IMG/VR virus record: IMGVR_UViG_3300035034_002799
Location: 21,207 to 85,206 of that record
Origin: a virus
Reading direction: 5' to 3' (one strand)
DNA: 64,000 nucleotides
Of this stretch, positions 1 to 7,756 are shown one piece after another. Within the stretch, counting starts at the first letter, position 1; the number at the start of each line of letters is the position of its first letter. The notes under the pieces were generated by a model. It saw only the letters and a list, made by a program, of their open reading frames with translations, was not told the origin of the DNA and did no database searches. The translations under genes and the position numbers were made by a program.

Positions 1-2
1 GA

Positions 3-836
3 CCACCAGGGCTACATAATTTTTATATTGTTAATGCTCCTGATGAAATCTCAGCTAAGGGGTTTGTGTGGAGAAGTTTTGGCAACAACAGAGCATTGAT
101 GGGTCAAATATCGGCATGTACTTTTGCGACTCAATTACCTTTAATAATAAGTACTGTTAATGATCAACCAGGGAAATTTTGGTCTTATGTTCCAATCGGT
201 GGTCGTAGATCACATGGACAGCGCAGGATCACTCCTAAGAGAGAAGATGTATTAGCTAAAAACGAATATGGTGAAATGTCAGCACAGGCATATCAGCATA
301 TACCACCAGATGTACCACCAGATACTACATCTCTTACAGAAGATGATATTAGAAGAGCAAGGGCAGAAACTGGCGCGGCTCGTTCTCCTCAACAAGCTCC
401 TCAACAAGCTCCTCAACAAGCTCCTCAAGTACCAAACTTTAATGGTATGGACCCACAGCAGATGATGGCAGCAATGACTGCTATGATGGCAGCATTTACA
501 CAGGGACAACAACCACAGGAACAACAACCACAAGCTTTTTCAGAAGCAGAACTTGAACGCCAAGCTGAACAAATGGAAGGAAGTAAACCTATTTCGGAAT
601 TACCTCCAGAAATTAACGCTGCCACGAGACTAGCCTCAGCTAGTCCTAGTGAACCTCAAAAAGTTTCAGAACAAGAAGATGCTGATCTTCAAGCAGCGAT
701 TAAAACTCAACGAGAAGCGGGTAAAATTCCTAAAGCAGGTACTCTCCCTGACGAGTTTAAAATCGACGATAACGTTGAAGATATGGAAGCAATGAGTCGT
801 AAACTTAAGAGTGAATTGGATGATATGAATGGTTAA
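3..836 (+). CDS. Unrecognised phage protein with Gln/Pro-rich linker (5' end outside window)
   Basis: The reading frame is open to the left edge, so the true start lies outside the window; the first possible internal start is a GTG at 66. I do not recognise the family. The first ~75 visible residues look folded, with many aromatic and glycine residues. They are followed by a disordered stretch with four tandem Gln-Gln-Ala-Pro units (encoded by a ~12-bp repeat near 390-425), a Met/Gln-rich patch, and a highly charged C-terminus rich in Glu, Lys and Asp. The stop overlaps the next gene by 8 bases, which suggests translational coupling to the gp62-like gene. Such a charged tail on a long linker fits a protein that contacts partners, but no function is assigned. 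Confidence 0.7.
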   Translation, partial: PPGLHNFYIVNAPDEISAKGFVWRSFGNNRALMGQISACTFATQLPLIISTVNDQPGKFWSYVPIGGRRSHGQRRITPKREDVLAKNEYGEMSAQAYQHIPPDVPPDTTSLTEDDIRRARAETGAARSPQQAPQQAPQQAPQVPNFNGMDPQQMMAAMTAMMAAFTQGQQPQEQQPQAFSEAELERQAEQMEGSKPISELPPEINAATRLASASPSEPQKVSEQEDADLQAAIKTQREAGKIPKAGTLPDEFKIDDNVEDMEAMSRKLKSELDDMNG

Positions 837-1260
837 GCGTAAAAGTCTTAACAAGCAAAAGAAAAAGAATGATCATCTATGGGAAATATTAGATGATATT
901 AAATGGCATAAAACAGGGAAGCTTCTTGATAATGAAGAATTTTTCAAGAAGTTTTCTCCTTATTTAGTGTTGCGTATTCTTTCAATGGACAGAGCTAATC
1001 TTGAGGTTGTTAATCTAATTAATCAATATCAAAACGACTCCCATATTGACAATAAAATGATATATACTATTCTTGTTGATCTAATTCCTAAAAACAAAGG
1101 TTTCACCAAATACATAAAACAAGAGAAAGTTAAGAATGAATATGTCAACATTATTATGGGATATTTTGAATGTTCTCGTAAGGACGCTGAAATTTATTTA
1201 GATATGCAGGGTGAAAATTGGGTTAAGGAAATAATGAACGAATATGGTGGAAAAAGATAA
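829..1260 (+). CDS. 62: Clamp-loader small subunit, T4 gp62-like
   Basis: 143 residues, shorter than T4 gp62 (187). Its central pattern, a hydrophobic helix ending in Leu-Ser, then about 20 residues, then a segment with Val-Asn and an I/L-V-x-L-I-P-K-x-K-x-F-x-K-Y-I-K motif (~85-100), resembles the conserved core of gp62 proteins of T4 and marine T4-like phages. With gp44, gp62 loads the gp45 sliding clamp, which serves both the replisome and late transcription in T4. The position directly before regA matches the T4 order 44-62-regA and is the strongest support. The N-terminus is very basic. Similarity is weak by eye, so the call is moderate. Confidence 0.6.
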   Translation: MVKRKSLNKQKKKNDHLWEILDDIKWHKTGKLLDNEEFFKKFSPYLVLRILSMDRANLEVVNLINQYQNDSHIDNKMIYTILVDLIPKNKGFTKYIKQEKVKNEYVNIIMGYFECSRKDAEIYLDMQGENWVKEIMNEYGGKR

Positions 1261-1272
1261 TTATTTTGATCA

Positions 1273-1281
1273 TGATATAAT
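1273..1281 (+). promoter_or_regulatory. Extended -10 promoter for regA
   Basis: TG-A-TATAAT, with TATAAT at 1276-1281, lies 34 bases ahead of the regA start. No good -35 is visible, as expected for extended -10 promoters. The same pattern recurs ahead of several other non-structural genes in this window. Confidence 0.6.
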
Positions 1282-1314
1282 ACTTTTGTTCGTGATGTTA
1301 TGACAAGGAGATAT

Positions 1315-1698
1315 ATGATGTCAGATATTGAATTGGGTATTAAAGTGGAGTTAAAAGCCGAAGAAGCTGTTATACATGAAACCCTTGAGAGAATTGGTGT
1401 AGTTGATGATAGAAATAAAGTTATTTACCCTTCGTGTTATTTGAGAAAATTGGAAAATGATGAATATGCTATAGTTCATTTTAAAGAATTATTCGTTTTG
1501 CAAAATAAACCTAGTACCTTTAATAAACTTGATGATCTTAGACGCTCAACCATTGCGTTCTTTCTACAGAAATGGGGTCTAATCTCCGTTTATCATCCCG
1601 AAGACATCCAACGAATTTTAACCAAGAAAATAGACGTAGTTTCTCATAAAGATAAGAGAGAATACAAGGTCGTTCATAAATTCAAGCATAATCGTTAG
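1315..1698 (+). CDS. regA: RegA translational repressor
   Basis: About 127 residues, close to T4 RegA (122). The order of conserved elements matches RegA: an Ile/Leu-rich first strand, an E-T-L-x-R-I/M-G-V motif, K-V-I-Y-P/Q-S-C, I-V-H-F-K-E, an Arg-Arg-Ser-x-Ala block, then W-G-L-I and a C-terminal strand with V-I/V-S-x-K. RegA binds the initiation regions of many early phage mRNAs and blocks ribosome loading. I chose 1315 (or 1318, the next in-frame ATG) because an AAGGAG ribosome site at 1305-1310 sits 4-7 bases upstream; the longer frame from 1300 would place this site inside the gene. It follows the gp62-like gene as in T4. Confidence 0.9.
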   Translation: MMSDIELGIKVELKAEEAVIHETLERIGVVDDRNKVIYPSCYLRKLENDEYAIVHFKELFVLQNKPSTFNKLDDLRRSTIAFFLQKWGLISVYHPEDIQRILTKKIDVVSHKDKREYKVVHKFKHNR

Positions 1699-1707
1699 AA
1701 TTTGTTT

Positions 1708-1732
1708 TTGTTGGATATAATTAGTGTATAAT
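1708..1732 (+). promoter_or_regulatory. Double TATAAT promoter region before primase
   Basis: Two TATAAT boxes (1716-1721 and 1727-1732) precede the primase ATG at 1739. If the second is used, transcription would begin at or next to the start codon. No Shine-Dalgarno sequence is visible before the ATG, so the gene may be read from a leaderless or nearly leaderless mRNA. Confidence 0.5.
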
Positions 1733-1738
1733 TAGCTA

Positions 1739-2791
1739 ATGAAGTTACCGCAGTATATAGTTCATAATATTTGGTATCGAATAGATGTTAGTGCTAAGCC
1801 TATTAGAACTTCTAATGTTTTTGTTCATTCTGGAAAATGTCCATTGTGCGAAGATCACAAACACCGCATGTATATTAGGGAATACCCAGACTTTTATAAT
1901 GTTAAATGTCATAACTGTGGGTACAATAGTAATATTGAAAGTTTTTTAAAAGACGAATACCCCGCTGAATATGATTCGCTTAAAGAGTATTTCATTGAGT
2001 CTATTAGAACTAGAGAGCTTTTCAAAAAACCTGTTCATATCCCAAAAGAAGAAAAATCTAAAAGCGAATTCGAGATGACCGATATGCGTTTGAGGTTATA
2101 CCTCAAGGAAAACGGTTTCCGCATTGTTCGTCCACAGAAGGACCGTAAATTAGAGATTTTACGCCAGAGAGTCTTGCGGTACCTAGAAGGAAGAAAGCTT
2201 CCTAAAACCGTATACAGTGACTTCTGGGTGATGACAGATGGTTTCCTTAGAGGTTACATTGCTATCCCATTTTACGATGAAAACAAGAGTCACATAATTC
2301 ACGTTCAAGGTCGTTTGTTTGCCGAACTAGGTAGATCAGACCCACAGAAATATTTGTTTTTAAAAGACCTTGATAGTCATGTTGTTATTGAATTACCAGG
2401 CAAAGAAATTTGGGGTCAGTGGAGAGTTACTAATAAAGATACTGTAATTATATGTGAAGGTACTCTTGATGCTGCTGCGTTCGAAAAAGGAGTAGCTACT
2501 TGTGGTGCGACAATAGGTGATGGCTTTATTAGAGATATAAAAAGAAAATACCCAAATAGAATATGGTCTGTTGATAACTTTTGGAACGATAAAGAAGGAA
2601 AGAAACTTACTGAGAAACTTCTTCTTATGGGAGAGACTTGTTTTATATTACCTAATGATCCAAATATAAAAGATTCTAATGATTTGATTAAAACTATAGA
2701 TGGTGAATATATAACCTCTGAAATGTTAGATAAGTGTTCATATACTGGAAAACTCGGTTTAGCTAAATTACGTCTTCAAAATATGATATAA
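1739..2791 (+). CDS. 61: DNA primase, T4 gp61-like
   Basis: 350 residues, close to T4 gp61 (342). The N-terminus holds a zinc-ribbon with C-P-L-C near residue 34 and C-H-N-C-G near residue 56, used for template recognition in phage primases. The C-terminal half carries a TOPRIM domain: I-C-E-G-T-L-D-A near 238-245 supplies the conserved Glu, and a V-D-N segment near 277 fits the acidic metal site. A basic linker joins the two. Primase makes the RNA primers for lagging-strand synthesis and works with the gp41 helicase. It continues the replication group that starts with the gp62-like gene and regA. The start lacks an obvious ribosome binding site. Confidence 0.88.
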   Translation: MKLPQYIVHNIWYRIDVSAKPIRTSNVFVHSGKCPLCEDHKHRMYIREYPDFYNVKCHNCGYNSNIESFLKDEYPAEYDSLKEYFIESIRTRELFKKPVHIPKEEKSKSEFEMTDMRLRLYLKENGFRIVRPQKDRKLEILRQRVLRYLEGRKLPKTVYSDFWVMTDGFLRGYIAIPFYDENKSHIIHVQGRLFAELGRSDPQKYLFLKDLDSHVVIELPGKEIWGQWRVTNKDTVIICEGTLDAAAFEKGVATCGATIGDGFIRDIKRKYPNRIWSVDNFWNDKEGKKLTEKLLLMGETCFILPNDPNIKDSNDLIKTIDGEYITSEMLDKCSYTGKLGLAKLRLQNMI

Positions 2792-2792
2792 T
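2784..2792 (+). promoter_or_regulatory. Extended -10 promoter for the CMP-sugar operon
   Basis: TG-A-TATAAT lies across the primase stop codon, about 26 bases before the first gene of the sugar operon. A strong ribosome site (GCGGAGG, 2807-2813) follows. Confidence 0.55.
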
Positions 2793-2817
2793 AAAACTGG
2801 ATTTTCGCGGAGGTAAT

Positions 2818-3948
2818 ATGAAAACAGCAATAATGATACCAGCTCGCTCAGGGAGTAAAAGAGTTCCGAATAAAAATTTAAGACTATTAAGTGGGAAACC
2901 ACTAATTACTTACGTTATTGAAACTTGTCTTAAAACGGATTTAGACGTTTGGGTGAATACAGACGATTTAAAGATTATTAATATGTGCCAAGATTTATTC
3001 CCAGAAGTAAATATCTTTAAAAGAAAACCTGAACTTTGTTCAGATACTGCTACTAATGATGATTTTATGTTGGATTTTATGAACAAAGAATTACGTTACA
3101 GTCATTTTCTTCAAGTCCTACCAACTTCTCCATTTGTAACTTTAGATGAAATTAATAATTTTGTATTGGCTATGAAAAGTCACGATACCGTTGTTTCAGT
3201 AAAAAATGCTCAAATTGGATGTGTATATGGTGACAGACCAATTAACTTCTCCAAAGATAAAAAGAACCCACCCTCACAGGAAATGACTCCTATCGGAATT
3301 TATGCCACTTCTTTAATGGGTTGGGAACGAACCACTTTTATTGATAATATGAATGAACTAGGCTGTGCGTATCATGGTGGTTTAGGATCAATAAAGTATT
3401 TTGAGCTTAGTGGGTTCTCTACTATTGATATTGACAACGAATCAGATTTTTTACTAGCAGAAGCGGTTGCTCAATTTATCCCTTTTCAAAGTCTCTATAA
3501 AAAGTTCTACTATGAAGATGGACAGTATATCGACTATTTTGTACCCAGAGTACTGAAAGATGATGGTATTGAAAAAACCACAGAAGTTAAACCAAACCAG
3601 AGAGTGGTTAGTGTTACTAATTTAATGCAAGAAATGACAGACCAAGAAGCTTGGTATAAGACAATTGTAGACTCCGATAGTAATTCGTGTACAGTGGTTA
3701 ATCAAATGCCAGGAGAAGGTAACCGCCGCCATTATCACGCTAAGTGGAATGAGTGGTGGTATATTATTAGAGGTCAATGGAGATTCGATATTGAAGATGA
3801 GTCATATGTCGTAAAAGCTGGTGACTTAGTGTTTATTGAAAAGGGGAATAAACATCAGATAACGGCAATTGGTAATACCATTGCTTCTAGGTTAGCAGTG
3901 TCAAGATATGACGTTGAACATATTTATGCGGAGAAGCCAATTAGATGA
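2818..3948 (+). CDS. CMP-sugar synthetase (NeuA-like) fused to a cupin
   Basis: Two domains. Residues 1 to ~230 are a cytidylyltransferase of the NeuA/KdsB type: the N-terminal I-P-A-R-S-G-S-K-R-V-P-x-K-N motif binds CTP, and an S-P-F/D-T segment follows near residue 103. This family makes CMP-sialic acid, CMP-legionaminic acid or CMP-Kdo. Residues ~265-376 form a cupin with two metal-type motifs (R-H-Y-H-x-K then H-x-I), which in sugar pathways is often an isomerase or epimerase. CMP-sugar synthetases are usually ~230 residues, so the cupin is an added module. It heads an operon whose genes overlap by a few bases, and a GT29-like transferase that could use the CMP-sugar is encoded at 7731-8963. 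The sugar itself cannot be inferred. Confidence 0.85.
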   Translation: MKTAIMIPARSGSKRVPNKNLRLLSGKPLITYVIETCLKTDLDVWVNTDDLKIINMCQDLFPEVNIFKRKPELCSDTATNDDFMLDFMNKELRYSHFLQVLPTSPFVTLDEINNFVLAMKSHDTVVSVKNAQIGCVYGDRPINFSKDKKNPPSQEMTPIGIYATSLMGWERTTFIDNMNELGCAYHGGLGSIKYFELSGFSTIDIDNESDFLLAEAVAQFIPFQSLYKKFYYEDGQYIDYFVPRVLKDDGIEKTTEVKPNQRVVSVTNLMQEMTDQEAWYKTIVDSDSNSCTVVNQMPGEGNRRHYHAKWNEWWYIIRGQWRFDIEDESYVVKAGDLVFIEKGNKHQITAIGNTIASRLAVSRYDVEHIYAEKPIR

Positions 3949-4265
3949 GCTTTGTACATCACAAAACTAATGGTAAAAAACTAGGAGCGAAACTTCTCTT
4001 TGAGGGAGAAGACTATTCGGTCTATGTTATCAATGAAAAAGAAGGGAAAGTAATACCCAATCATATGCATAGTCATTGGGATGAATCATGGTATATTATT
4101 AATGGATTATATAGCATTACAATTGAAGGTAAGAATGTTTTTGCTTACCCAGGTGATTTTATTACAGTAGAGAGAAATACTCGACATTCTATTAGATGTG
4201 CATCAGATAATGCCACTCGTCTTGCTATTTTCAAAAAAGATGTGGGGATTGAGTATGAAGATTGA
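3945..4265 (+). CDS. Small single-domain cupin protein
   Basis: 106 residues forming one cupin barrel: H-x-H-S-H-W-D-E near residues 41-48 and a P-G-D-F-I ... R-H-S-I motif near 71-85 supply the likely metal ligands. It is similar in motif spacing to the cupin fused to the preceding enzyme and may be its paralogue. Small cupins in nucleotide-sugar operons act as epimerases, isomerases or sugar-binding accessory proteins. The start overlaps the preceding stop in ATGA fashion, so the two are translationally coupled. The substrate is unknown. Confidence 0.8.
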   Translation: MSFVHHKTNGKKLGAKLLFEGEDYSVYVINEKEGKVIPNHMHSHWDESWYIINGLYSITIEGKNVFAYPGDFITVERNTRHSIRCASDNATRLAIFKKDVGIEYED

Positions 4266-4962
4266 TTTTACGGGAAAGAGGGTTTTAGTTACTGGAGGAA
4301 GTAAGGGTATTGGTAAGAAACTCGTTGAAGATTTTAATAGTTTGGGTGCTGATGTGTATTGGACGAGTACTAAAAAAGTTTGCAACCTAAAGCATTGGCA
4401 AGTTGATCTTACAAATTATAATGAAACTATAGAATTTATAAAATGGATTAAGACTATGGAATTTGATATTCTCATTAATAATGCAGGTACTAATAAGATT
4501 GGACCTATTGAAGAATATGATATAAGGGACTATGAACAAATAATCAACCTAAACCTAACATCGTGTTTCAAAACAACACAAGCGGTTATTCCTCACATGA
4601 AAGAAACTAGTTGGGGGCGAATTGTGAACATTACTTCAATTTCAAGTGAGATTAGTATGCCTCTTCGTTCTGCTTATTGTTCGAGTAAATTTGGCTTACT
4701 TGGTTTAACAAAAGCTTCTGCTGTCGAATTGGCTAAATATGGTATTTTAGTAAATTCAGTTGGACCAGGGGTTACTGAAACAGAATTAACAGTTGATGTA
4801 CTTGGCAGAGAAAAGATGAACGAAATAGCATCTAATGTACCTATAGGTCGTTTAGCTACTGTTGATGATATTTCAAAAACAGTCATGTTTATGTCAAGTG
4901 ATTTAAATACTTATATGGTAGGTCAAAACGTTATTGTTGATGGGGGGTATACTTGTGTTTAA
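4255..4962 (+). CDS. Short-chain dehydrogenase/reductase
   Basis: 235 residues, normal for a classical SDR. The T-G-G-S-K-G-I-G motif at the N-terminus binds NAD(P); N-N-A-G lies near residue 74; catalytic Ser in the T-S-I-S-S segment and the Y-C-S-S-K motif near 140 complete the active site. I chose ATG 4255 because the protein then begins right before the Rossmann strand; an upstream in-frame ATG at 4198 lies deep inside the cupin gene. The frame overlaps the cupin stop by 11 bases. It most likely oxidises or reduces a hydroxyl or keto group in the sugar or cyclitol made by this operon. Confidence 0.87.
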   Translation: MKIDFTGKRVLVTGGSKGIGKKLVEDFNSLGADVYWTSTKKVCNLKHWQVDLTNYNETIEFIKWIKTMEFDILINNAGTNKIGPIEEYDIRDYEQIINLNLTSCFKTTQAVIPHMKETSWGRIVNITSISSEISMPLRSAYCSSKFGLLGLTKASAVELAKYGILVNSVGPGVTETELTVDVLGREKMNEIASNVPIGRLATVDDISKTVMFMSSDLNTYMVGQNVIVDGGYTCV

Positions 4963-6004
4963 AGTTAAATCATATAAAGGGATATATAAGGTAGAAACTA
5001 TTGATCATTTAACTTTCGATGATAATAAAGGTGATATTATAGTAGTTGATTCTTTTATTTGGGATCAATATATCTCAGTACTAAACCACATGGATATATT
5101 TGATGCTTCTGTATATGTATTAGAAACAACCGAAGAAACTAAAACGTTAGAAGAATCACAAAAGTTAATAGATAAGATGATTCAGATTGGCTTTAATAAG
5201 AGTAATAAACTTATTGCTGTTGGTGGCGGTGTTATTCAAGACCTTGTATCGTTTACAGCCTCTATATATTCAAGAGGTGTTGATTGGGTGTTTTATCCTA
5301 CCACTCTTCTCGCTCAATGTGATAGTTGCATAGGAAGTAAGACTTCCATAAACTACAAAGGCAGTAAAAATAAGTTGGGAGGGTTTCATCCACCTAAAGA
5401 GATTTATATTTACCGAAAGTTTCTTGAAACACTTCCAGAGTCAGAGATAAAATCAGGCATTGGGGAAATGCTACATTATTTTTTATTGGACCATAATTTT
5501 GACATATCAGAAAAGATGGTCAATGATGAAAATGTTTTAGAAAATATAGAAGAGTATGTAAAAGAAAGTCTCTCAATAAAAAAAGAAATGATTGAAAAAG
5601 ACGAGTTTGATAAAGGAGAACGTAACTTATTTAATTACGGTCATACTTTTGGACACGCTATCGAATCAATCAGTAACTATGAAGTCAATCATGGACAAGC
5701 AGTTACATTGGGAATGGAAATAGCTAATAGAATTTCATTAAAAAAAGAGTTAATCTCAAAAGATGTTTATAAAAGACTTAATAATATACTTATAAAAAAT
5801 ATACCTAACTATGGAATCAATAATAACGATAAATACGTACAAGCTCTTAATAACGATAAGAAAAACATTAGTAATAACTTAACATGTATATTACTCACAA
5901 GTGAATATGCTATAAAAACAGAAATTGCCTACGAAGATGTAGTGGAGGTGATTAATGAGTTATTTGGGGATAATTTAAATTATCCCATAGATTTTATGAT
6001 TTGA
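4955..6004 (+). CDS. Dehydroquinate-synthase-like sugar phosphate cyclase
   Basis: About 349 residues, the usual length of the 3-dehydroquinate synthase family. It has the G-G-G-V-I-Q-D-L NAD-binding motif (~residues 91-98), the P-T-T-L-L-A-Q segment, S-K-T-S-I-N, K-N-K-L-G, and the zinc ligands in G-H-T-F-G-H-A plus N-H-G-Q-A. The usual E-x-x-K of dehydroquinate synthase reads G-E-M-L-H here, so the Lys is replaced by His. This hints at a relative that cyclises another sugar phosphate, as in 2-epi-5-epi-valiolone or deoxy-scyllo-inosose synthases. No other shikimate gene is nearby. The start is GTG 4955 (a G-rich ribosome site lies 8 bases upstream) or ATG 4940. Confidence 0.85.
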   Translation: MFKVKSYKGIYKVETIDHLTFDDNKGDIIVVDSFIWDQYISVLNHMDIFDASVYVLETTEETKTLEESQKLIDKMIQIGFNKSNKLIAVGGGVIQDLVSFTASIYSRGVDWVFYPTTLLAQCDSCIGSKTSINYKGSKNKLGGFHPPKEIYIYRKFLETLPESEIKSGIGEMLHYFLLDHNFDISEKMVNDENVLENIEEYVKESLSIKKEMIEKDEFDKGERNLFNYGHTFGHAIESISNYEVNHGQAVTLGMEIANRISLKKELISKDVYKRLNNILIKNIPNYGINNNDKYVQALNNDKKNISNNLTCILLTSEYAIKTEIAYEDVVEVINELFGDNLNYPIDFMI

Positions 6005-6011
6005 GGTTTAT

Positions 6012-6791
6012 ATGAAAGTTTATAGTTTAACAAAGACACTAGATGATTACGTTGATTTTTATATTAACGACCCTTCCGAAGCGGAAGTTATTGTTGTTGG
6101 TGGGTCAAGTATTGATCTCGAAAAATTTCCTAAACTCAAATACATATTTAAGTGTGGAGTTGGGGTAGATAATATACCAGACCTTAAAGACACTGGTGTT
6201 AAATTGATTATGCCTTCCGAATTGACAAAAATCAAAATTTACGATGAGGTTTCTTCATTTGCTGTATTTTTAATTTTACAATCTCATTATAGAAAATTAG
6301 GTAATGTTTCTAAATGGGAAAAAGAAGAAAGAAAAACACTTTCTGATAAATCATGTCTAACAGTAGGGAGCATGGGTAATATTGGTAGATTTGTTTTTGA
6401 CAAATTAGAAGATTTGTTTAAAGATAATGTTGGATTTGATGTGAATTCTTTTTTCCATACTACATTAGAAAAGGAAATGAAGTCGGCAGATATTGTAACC
6501 CTTCATTGTCCTCTTACTGATGGTAATAGAGGAATGATAAAAACAGAATGGCTTAAAGATGATGTGATATTGGTTAATACCGCAAGAGCAGAATTAGTAG
6601 ATGAAAATGAATTATATGAATTCCTAAAAAGTAACCCAAAGGCAACTGCCGCATTTGACGTATTTTGGGAAGAACCATATAAAGGTAAACTACTAGAACT
6701 TGATAACTTCATTGCCACACCACACGTTGCAAGTATGGGTGATGGTTTTCGTAAAGGTCTGTATAGAGACTTGATGGAGTTATTAAAATGA
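6012..6791 (+). CDS. D-isomer-specific 2-hydroxyacid dehydrogenase
   Basis: 259 residues, shorter than typical members (~310-330); the N-terminal catalytic lobe is compact. It has the C-G-V-G-V-D-N-I motif near residue 49, a slightly altered NAD-binding loop (G-S-M-G-N-I-G), catalytic Arg in N-T-A-R-A-E-L-V, Glu in F-W-E-E-P, and the catalytic His in T-P-H-V-A-S near residue 238. Members such as SerA and PdxB oxidise 2-hydroxyacids with NAD. In this operon it may act on a sugar-acid or a cyclitol-derived acid. It lies 7 bases after the cyclase and overlaps the next gene by 4 bases. Confidence 0.85.
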   Translation: MKVYSLTKTLDDYVDFYINDPSEAEVIVVGGSSIDLEKFPKLKYIFKCGVGVDNIPDLKDTGVKLIMPSELTKIKIYDEVSSFAVFLILQSHYRKLGNVSKWEKEERKTLSDKSCLTVGSMGNIGRFVFDKLEDLFKDNVGFDVNSFFHTTLEKEMKSADIVTLHCPLTDGNRGMIKTEWLKDDVILVNTARAELVDENELYEFLKSNPKATAAFDVFWEEPYKGKLLELDNFIATPHVASMGDGFRKGLYRDLMELLK

Positions 6792-7756
6792 AAATTGGGA
6801 TAATTGGATATGGTAAAATAGGAAAGATTAGACATGAGGTTTGTAAACAACTAATACCTAATGCTGAATATATGATTTATGATCCAAACGAAGAAACCAA
6901 TTGTAAGAGTAGTCAAGAAGTAATAGATAAGACAGACCACGTATTTATTTGCACGCCAAATTTTTTAACCTCTGATTTAACTATAAAATGTTTAATGGCT
7001 GGTAAGAATATTTTTTGTGAAAAACCACCAGCATTAAATTATGATGAGTTGCTTGAAGTTAATTATGCATACAGTAAAAACCGTAATTTGACTTTATTGT
7101 ATGGATTTAATCATCGCCAATACGACAGTATTCAAAAGATGAAAGAGTTTATTGACAGTCAAGAAACTGGAAAAATTTTATGGATGAGAGGAAGGTACGG
7201 AAAGGCAATGGGTGATCCTAATACTACAGGATGGAGAGCAGACCCTAAAAAATGTGGAGGTGGTATTCTTTTAGACCAAGGTATTCATATGTTAGATTTA
7301 ATGAATTGGTTTGGTGGGGATTTTGATACAGTTCAATCCGTCATAACAAATAATCTTTGGGGTATTGAAGGAATAGAAGATAATGCATTTTTAAATCTTT
7401 ATAATAGCTCGGATAACATTTCAGCATCGCTCCATTCGACGATGATAGAATGGAGACATATATTTTCATTAGAAATTGTTTTAGAACGAGGATATGTTGC
7501 TCTCAATGGTTTAAAGACTCCATCTGGGTCTTATGGTAAAGAAGAGTTAACCATATGTAAAGACAAACATTTTGATTCCGATACGTCCACTAAAGAAACT
7601 ATAGAGTTTAAGAACAATGATACTTGGTACAAGGAAGTACAATTATTTTTTGATAGTATTTTATCTGGAAAAAATAAAACTAATATAGAAGACGCGCTTG
7701 AAGTAATGAGGTTGATTAAGGAGGCTTATAATGGTATTAATGAAAAGACTCCCTGA
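6788..7756 (+). CDS. Gfo/Idh/MocA family oxidoreductase
   Basis: 322 residues, normal for the family. The N-terminal Rossmann motif is G-I-I-G-Y-G-K-I-G; the E-K-P motif near residue 80 carries the conserved Lys; the C-terminal half has G-G-G-I-L-L-D-Q-G-I-H-M-L-D, with the conserved Asp and His of the sugar site. Members oxidise sugars, nucleotide sugars or inositols at a ring hydroxyl. Next to a sugar-phosphate cyclase an inositol- or cyclitol-dehydrogenase role is attractive but inferred. The end overlaps the next gene by 26 bases. Confidence 0.87.
   Translation: MKIGIIGYGKIGKIRHEVCKQLIPNAEYMIYDPNEETNCKSSQEVIDKTDHVFICTPNFLTSDLTIKCLMAGKNIFCEKPPALNYDELLEVNYAYSKNRNLTLLYGFNHRQYDSIQKMKEFIDSQETGKILWMRGRYGKAMGDPNTTGWRADPKKCGGGILLDQGIHMLDLMNWFGGDFDTVQSVITNNLWGIEGIEDNAFLNLYNSSDNISASLHSTMIEWRHIFSLEIVLERGYVALNGLKTPSGSYGKEELTICKDKHFDSDTSTKETIEFKNNDTWYKEVQLFFDSILSGKNKTNIEDALEVMRLIKEAYNGINEKTP

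Noticed and set aside
4942-4947. G6 run at the SDR/cyclase junction as a second phase-variation tract
   Set aside because: Both frames are intact and six G's are short; it more likely works as part of the ribosome site for GTG 4955.
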